Below are positions 7,915 through 11,370 of a stretch of 11,370 bases of DNA, piece by piece. Position 1 is the first letter of the stretch; the number at the start of each line of letters is the position of its first letter. A program made the position numbers and the translations under genes. The stretch is from NCBI GenBank assembly GCA_013152045.1, contig JAADGZ010000109.1, forward strand, positions 1-11,370. The letters are read 5' to 3'. Origin of the DNA: Gammaproteobacteria bacterium (GTDB taxonomy: Bacteria; Pseudomonadota; Gammaproteobacteria; UBA6429; Thiohalophilaceae). A model generated the notes under the pieces. That model ran no database searches, had not been told where the DNA came from, and saw only the letters and a list, made by a program, of their open reading frames with translations.

Positions 7915-7939
7915 TGGATCAATGTGGGGATAAATGGGT
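7915..7939 (+). promoter_or_regulatory. MraZ operator: three TGGGN boxes at 10-bp spacing
   Basis: TGGAT (7915-7919), TGGGG (7925-7929) and TGGGT (7935-7939) are direct repeats, each separated by five bases. This is the known MraZ-binding arrangement described for E. coli (TGGGN repeats with 5-nt spacers). The first box has one mismatch (TGGA). Location just past the predicted transcription start fits autorepression of the dcw operon by MraZ. Confidence 0.8.
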
Positions 7940-7983
7940 ACCAAGACCCTGATGCCCCTGATACAGACTTCGGGAGCAAGCGT

Positions 7984-8436
7984 TTGTTACGCGGCATAAA
8001 CACACTCAATCTGGATGCAAAGGGGCGCATGGCGATCCCCAGTCGCTATCGTGAGCGTCTGCTCAGCCAGAGTGAGGGTCAGGTCGTGGTGACGCGAGAT
8101 GTACGCGATCCCTGCCTGTTGCTCTATCCCCTGCCGGACTGGGAAGTGCTGGAGCGGGATTTAAAGGAGCTGAAAAATGTGGATCCCGAGACTCGGCGAT
8201 ACCAGCGGATCCTGATTGGCCATGCAGCCGATCTGGAAATGGATGGCAATGGGCGAATTCTTCTGCCGCCGAACCTGCGTAAGGTGGTGGGGCTGGACAA
8301 GCACATTGCGCTGGTGGGACAGGCCAACAAGTTTGAAATCTGGGACGAACAGATCTGGAACAAACAATGTGAGGAGATGCTGGCAAGCAATAGCAGTCAC
8401 CAGCCCTCTGAACAGCTTGAGTCGTTGTCACTGTAA
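7984..8436 (+). CDS. mraZ: MraZ, transcriptional regulator of the dcw cluster
   Basis: MraZ is an AbrB/SpoVT-like DNA-binding protein that forms a ring and represses its own operon. The 150-residue product (E. coli 152) has the usual duplicated domain with DAKGR (11-15) and DGNGR (87-91), plus [11 protein letters not shown] (44-54) and [12 protein letters not shown] (111-122). The start is inferred to be the TTG at 7984: the protein then begins [15 protein letters not shown], aligning with MFRGATLVNLDSKGR of E. coli. GGGAG lies six bases upstream as a good ribosome-binding site. The open frame extends upstream to 7876, but that would place the coding start inside the promoter's -35 box and swallow the MraZ boxes. 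The stop is 2 bp before rsmH. Confidence 0.93.
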   Translation: MLRGINTLNLDAKGRMAIPSRYRERLLSQSEGQVVVTRDVRDPCLLLYPLPDWEVLERDLKELKNVDPETRRYQRILIGHAADLEMDGNGRILLPPNLRKVVGLDKHIALVGQANKFEIWDEQIWNKQCEEMLASNSSHQPSEQLESLSL

Positions 8437-8438
8437 CG

Positions 8439-9374
8439 ATGGCCGAGCAGAGTCAACATCGGCCAGTGCTGTTAGATGAAGCGCTGGCAGCACTGAATAT
8501 TGATCCTGTGGGTTGCTATGTGGATGGCACTTTTGGTCGAGGAGGGCATAGCGCGGCTATCCTGGAGAGCTTGAATGCGGCAGGAAAATTGTTGGCGTTG
8601 GACAAGGATCCCGAAGCCATCGAAGCGGCCAACCGGTATTTTGCCGAAGATCCACGTTTTGTCATCCGACAGGACAGCTTTGCCGCGATGAAGCAGCATG
8701 TGGCTGCGCTGGACTGGACAGGTCGGGTGGATGGTATTTTGCTGGATCTGGGTGTGTCGTCACCGCAACTGGATGACGCTGAGCGTGGTTTCAGTTTTCA
8801 GAAAGAAGGACCGCTGGACATGCGCATGAATCCGCAGCAGGGCCAGTCTGCCGCCGAATGGCTGGCCAGAGCCAGGGAACAGGATATTGTGAAAGTATTA
8901 AAAGAATACGGTGAAGAGCGGTTTGCCAAGCGTATTGCTCGTGCCATCGTGCAGGCGGGCAGGGAAAAGCCCATCGTCACCACTAAACAACTATCTGAAA
9001 TTGTTGCCCAGGCCAATCCGGCCTGGGAAAAAGGCAAGGATCCGGCCACGCGTAGTTTTCAGGCTATTCGTATTTATATCAACCGTGAGCTGGATGATCT
9101 TGAGCAGGTGCTGGAACAGGCCACCGAGATTCTTAAACCGGGAGGACGCCTGGTGGTGATTAGTTTTCATTCACTGGAAGATCGGCGGGTGAAGCGTTTT
9201 ATGCGCGATGCCGCTCGCGGCGATGATTTTCCGCCAGACTTGCCGGTTACCCAGGCGCAGCTCAATCCAAGTCTGCGTCTGCTGGGCAAGGCGGTCCGTG
9301 CTGGTAAGGCTGAACTGGAGCAAAATCCGCGGGCGCGCAGTGCGATCATGCGTGTGGCCGAACGGCTGAGCTGA
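8439..9374 (+). CDS. rsmH: RsmH, 16S rRNA (cytosine1402-N4)-methyltransferase
   Basis: RsmH (formerly MraW) methylates N4 of C1402 in 16S rRNA, using S-adenosylmethionine. At 311 residues it is full length (E. coli 313). Motifs: [11 protein letters not shown] (28-38) for S-adenosylmethionine binding, LALDKDPEA (52-60), [12 protein letters not shown] (101-112), RGFSF (116-120), LDMRM (126-130), [15 protein letters not shown] (156-170), [15 protein letters not shown] (204-218), [12 protein letters not shown] (241-252) and the C-terminal [12 protein letters not shown] (298-309). The gene starts 2 bp after mraZ and stops 7 bp before ftsL, so all are probably co-transcribed from Pmra. With RsmI, encoded earlier in the window, it completes the m4Cm modification of C1402. 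Confidence 0.96.
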   Translation: MAEQSQHRPVLLDEALAALNIDPVGCYVDGTFGRGGHSAAILESLNAAGKLLALDKDPEAIEAANRYFAEDPRFVIRQDSFAAMKQHVAALDWTGRVDGILLDLGVSSPQLDDAERGFSFQKEGPLDMRMNPQQGQSAAEWLARAREQDIVKVLKEYGEERFAKRIARAIVQAGREKPIVTTKQLSEIVAQANPAWEKGKDPATRSFQAIRIYINRELDDLEQVLEQATEILKPGGRLVVISFHSLEDRRVKRFMRDAARGDDFPPDLPVTQAQLNPSLRLLGKAVRAGKAELEQNPRARSAIMRVAERLS

Positions 9375-9381
9375 GGCAAAC

Positions 9382-9654
9382 GTGAAAATCTCGTTTCTCA
9401 CTCCGCTTTTACTTTTACTGGTGCTGGTGGTGTTTTCAGCTCTGGCGGTAGTTTATAGCAAGCACCAGAGTCGCAAGCTGTTTGTGGAACTTAATGCTCT
9501 ACAAAAAGTTCGGGATGAAATGGATGTGGAGTGGGGGCAATTGCAGTTGGAACAGAGCGCCTGGGCAACCAGTGGACGGATTGAAAAACTGGCGCGAGAA
9601 CGGCTGAACATGACGCCCATAGAATATAAAAAAATCATTATTGTCAAACCCTGA
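9382..9654 (+). CDS. ftsL: FtsL, cell division protein
   Basis: FtsL is a small bitopic inner-membrane protein that forms the FtsQ-FtsL-FtsB complex and activates FtsW-FtsI at the septum. The 90-residue product has a transmembrane helix at about 5-25, directly after a short MKIS cytoplasmic tail, then a periplasmic coiled coil (about 28-65, with regularly spaced leucines and other hydrophobics). It ends in the family's IEKLARERLNMTP...IIIVKP segment (67-90). The start is a GTG with GAGG five bases upstream, overlapping the rsmH stop. The cytoplasmic tail is much shorter than the roughly 35 residues of E. coli FtsL, which is common outside the enterobacteria. ftsI follows after 3 bp. Confidence 0.92.
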   Translation: MKISFLTPLLLLLVLVVFSALAVVYSKHQSRKLFVELNALQKVRDEMDVEWGQLQLEQSAWATSGRIEKLARERLNMTPIEYKKIIIVKP

Positions 9655-9657
9655 TGA

Positions 9658-11370
9658 ATGAGCGAAGCGCAAGTGAATAAATACAGTACAAATAATCAAC
9701 CCGTGAGGCCTTTTCGCCTTGGCGTGGTGGTGCTGTTGGTGCTGAGCGCCGCGCTGTTGCTGCTCTGGCGGAGCGTGGATCTGAATGTATTACGCAAGGA
9801 TTTTCTTCAGCAGCAAGGTAATGCCCGCTATTTGCGGGTGATGCCGATAGCGGCACATCGGGGCATGATTCTGGATCGCAACGGCGAGCCGTTGGCGATT
9901 AGCACGCCAGTGGATTCGGTTTGGGTACAGCCACAGGCATTTATTAAGGCCCATGCACAATGGTCGCGTATCGCTAGTTTACTTGATATGAAAATCAGCA
10001 ATTTGCAACGCGAGGTATTGCCGCGGCGAAAGCGAGAGTTTGCCTACATTAAACGCCATATTTCGCCGCATTTGGCGGCACAGGTGATGGCTCTGAAAAT
10101 CCCCGGGGTGTCGCTACGCCGTGAATATCAGCGTTACTATCCAACGGGTGAAGTGGCGGCTCATGTGCTGGGTTTTACTAACGTGGATGATAAAGGCCAG
10201 GAAGGAATGGAACTGGCCTGGAACGACTGGTTACAGGGTGTGCCGGGTTCGCAGCGGGTACTAAAAGATCGGCTGGGGCGGGTGATCAAACATATCGAAC
10301 TGATTCGCAAGGCCCATCCGGGCAAAGATCTAGTGCTGAGCATCGATCGTCGTCTGCAATATCTCGCCTACCGTGAGCTGAAGCGCATGGTGATCAGGCA
10401 GAATGCGCGTTCTGCGTCGGCAGTGCTGCTGGATTCACGCACCGGCGAAGTCTTGGCGATGGTCAACCAGCCGTCTTACAACCCCAATGATCGCGGCCAA
10501 ATGTATGGTGCAAACTATCGCAATCGCGCGGTTACCGATGTCTTTGAGCCGGGTTCCACAGCGAAACCTTTTACTATCGCGGCGGCCTTGGAAAGTGGCA
10601 AGTATACTCCACAGACGCTTATCGATACGGCGCCGGGTGTATTCAGAATTGGTCGTTACCGTGTCCGTGATGCGCGTAATTATGGCCGTATCAGTGTCTC
10701 TACCGTAATCCAGAAATCCAGCAATGTTGGTGCTAGCAAGATTGCCCTGTCGCTCGATCCTGATCGGCTTTGGCGAGCCTATGCCCGAGTTGGCTTTGGT
10801 GAGATTACCGGTAGCGGTTTCCCTGGTGAAGTTAGCGGCGTGTTTACCCGCGATCGTCCCTGGCACGACATTGAACGTGCAACCCTGGCGTATGGTTATG
10901 GGGTTTCGGTGACCACCCTGCAACTAGCGCGGGCTTACATGGTTCTGGCCAATGACGGTCGGGAGCTGCCGGTACGGTTTTTACCGCCATCGGCTAATGA
11001 TCCCGTTGCTCAAGGTAAGCAGGTCATGCCGGTAAAAATTGCTCGGGCTGTGCGTCATATAATGGAAAGAGTAGTGGAAAAAGGCGGCACCGCTACCCGT
11101 GCAGCGATTCCTGGATATCGCGTGGCTGGCAAGACCGGGACCATGAAAAAGGCCGTTGCCGGGGGTTACAGCGATGATCGTTATGTTTCGGTTTTTGCTG
11201 GCATGGCACCCGCCAGCCATCCCCGTTTGGTCATGGTGGTCATGGTGAATGAGCCGCGCGAAGGCGTTTATTACGGTGGTCTAGTGGCAGCACCGGTCTT
11301 CGCCCGGGTCATGTCCGGCGCTCTGCGTATGATGAATGTGACGCCGGACGATGTTCCCGCTAAGCCGGTA
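9658..11370 (+). CDS. ftsI: FtsI (PBP3), septal peptidoglycan transpeptidase, 3' end cut by window
   Basis: FtsI is the class B penicillin-binding protein that cross-links septal peptidoglycan together with FtsW. The frame is open for 571 codons to the window edge with no stop; E. coli FtsI has 588, so only a few residues are probably missing. The N-terminus has a short cytoplasmic tail and a transmembrane helix (about 21-37). The periplasmic pedestal domain begins with HRGMILDRNG (67-76). The transpeptidase domain carries the three active-site motifs: S300-T-A-K303 (nucleophile Ser300), S354-S-N356 and K492-T-G-T495. The ATG at 9658 lies 3 bp after the ftsL stop and lacks an obvious ribosome-binding site, so translational coupling to ftsL is likely; a GTG five codons on is an alternative. 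Confidence 0.96.
   Translation, partial: MSEAQVNKYSTNNQPVRPFRLGVVVLLVLSAALLLLWRSVDLNVLRKDFLQQQGNARYLRVMPIAAHRGMILDRNGEPLAISTPVDSVWVQPQAFIKAHAQWSRIASLLDMKISNLQREVLPRRKREFAYIKRHISPHLAAQVMALKIPGVSLRREYQRYYPTGEVAAHVLGFTNVDDKGQEGMELAWNDWLQGVPGSQRVLKDRLGRVIKHIELIRKAHPGKDLVLSIDRRLQYLAYRELKRMVIRQNARSASAVLLDSRTGEVLAMVNQPSYNPNDRGQMYGANYRNRAVTDVFEPGSTAKPFTIAAALESGKYTPQTLIDTAPGVFRIGRYRVRDARNYGRISVSTVIQKSSNVGASKIALSLDPDRLWRAYARVGFGEITGSGFPGEVSGVFTRDRPWHDIERATLAYGYGVSVTTLQLARAYMVLANDGRELPVRFLPPSANDPVAQGKQVMPVKIARAVRHIMERVVEKGGTATRAAIPGYRVAGKTGTMKKAVAGGYSDDRYVSVFAGMAPASHPRLVMVVMVNEPREGVYYGGLVAAPVFARVMSGALRMMNVTPDDVPAKPV

Noticed and set aside
7876..7983. N-terminal extension of MraZ beginning at 7876
   Set aside because: The extension begins at the -35 box and runs through the promoter and MraZ boxes; homology to MraZ starts only at the TTG at 7984.

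Overview
This window looks like a chromosomal core-gene region of a gammaproteobacterium. The main evidence is gene order. A leftward lpoA-yraN-gmhA/diaA group diverges from rsmI, and then come rnpB (RNase P RNA) and the start of the division/cell-wall (dcw) cluster, mraZ-rsmH-ftsL-ftsI. The same order is known from Pseudomonas-type genomes. Base composition is moderate, and several intergenic gaps carry dispersed palindromic repeats. A c-type tetraheme protein points to a respiratory lifestyle. The genus cannot be fixed from this window.

Left part, minus strand (52-4620): transcription would run from lpoA (lipoprotein activator of PBP1a), through yraN (nuclease-fold protein) and an SIS-domain phosphoheptose isomerase/DiaA protein, to a GlcD/D-lactate-dehydrogenase-type flavoprotein. 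A 171-bp MITE-like element (2590-2760) has perfect 17-bp terminal inverted repeats and 9-bp target duplications. It sits exactly at the lpoA-yraN junction and has replaced the original upstream sequence of yraN. In enterobacteria dolP follows the isomerase gene; here a 139-160 bp repeat-bearing spacer and the flavoprotein gene follow instead.

Middle (4621-7675): rsmI (16S rRNA C1402 2'-O-methyltransferase) is read rightward. A 274-bp spacer packed with palindromic repeats follows. Next is a leftward gene for an exported protein that joins a degenerate 5'-nucleotidase/UshA-like domain to a four-heme cytochrome c554-type domain. A perfect 34-bp-arm palindrome (7198-7284) separates that gene from rnpB.

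Right part, plus strand (7676-11370): a 200-bp leader holds a strong sigma70 promoter (TTGACA-18 bp-TATAGT) and three MraZ-binding boxes at exact 10-bp spacing. The dcw genes follow, tightly packed: mraZ (very probably starting at a TTG), rsmH, ftsL, and ftsI, which is cut by the window end. These genes make the division-site peptidoglycan transpeptidase (FtsI), its divisome partner (FtsL), a 16S rRNA m4C1402 methyltransferase (RsmH) and the operon's own repressor (MraZ). RsmI and RsmH methylate the same nucleotide, C1402, and both lie in this window. LpoA and FtsI both serve peptidoglycan synthesis.

I found no convincing new multi-gene system. The points most worth a second look are the MITE at yraN, the pseudo-phosphatase/tetraheme fusion and the layered palindromic repeats.
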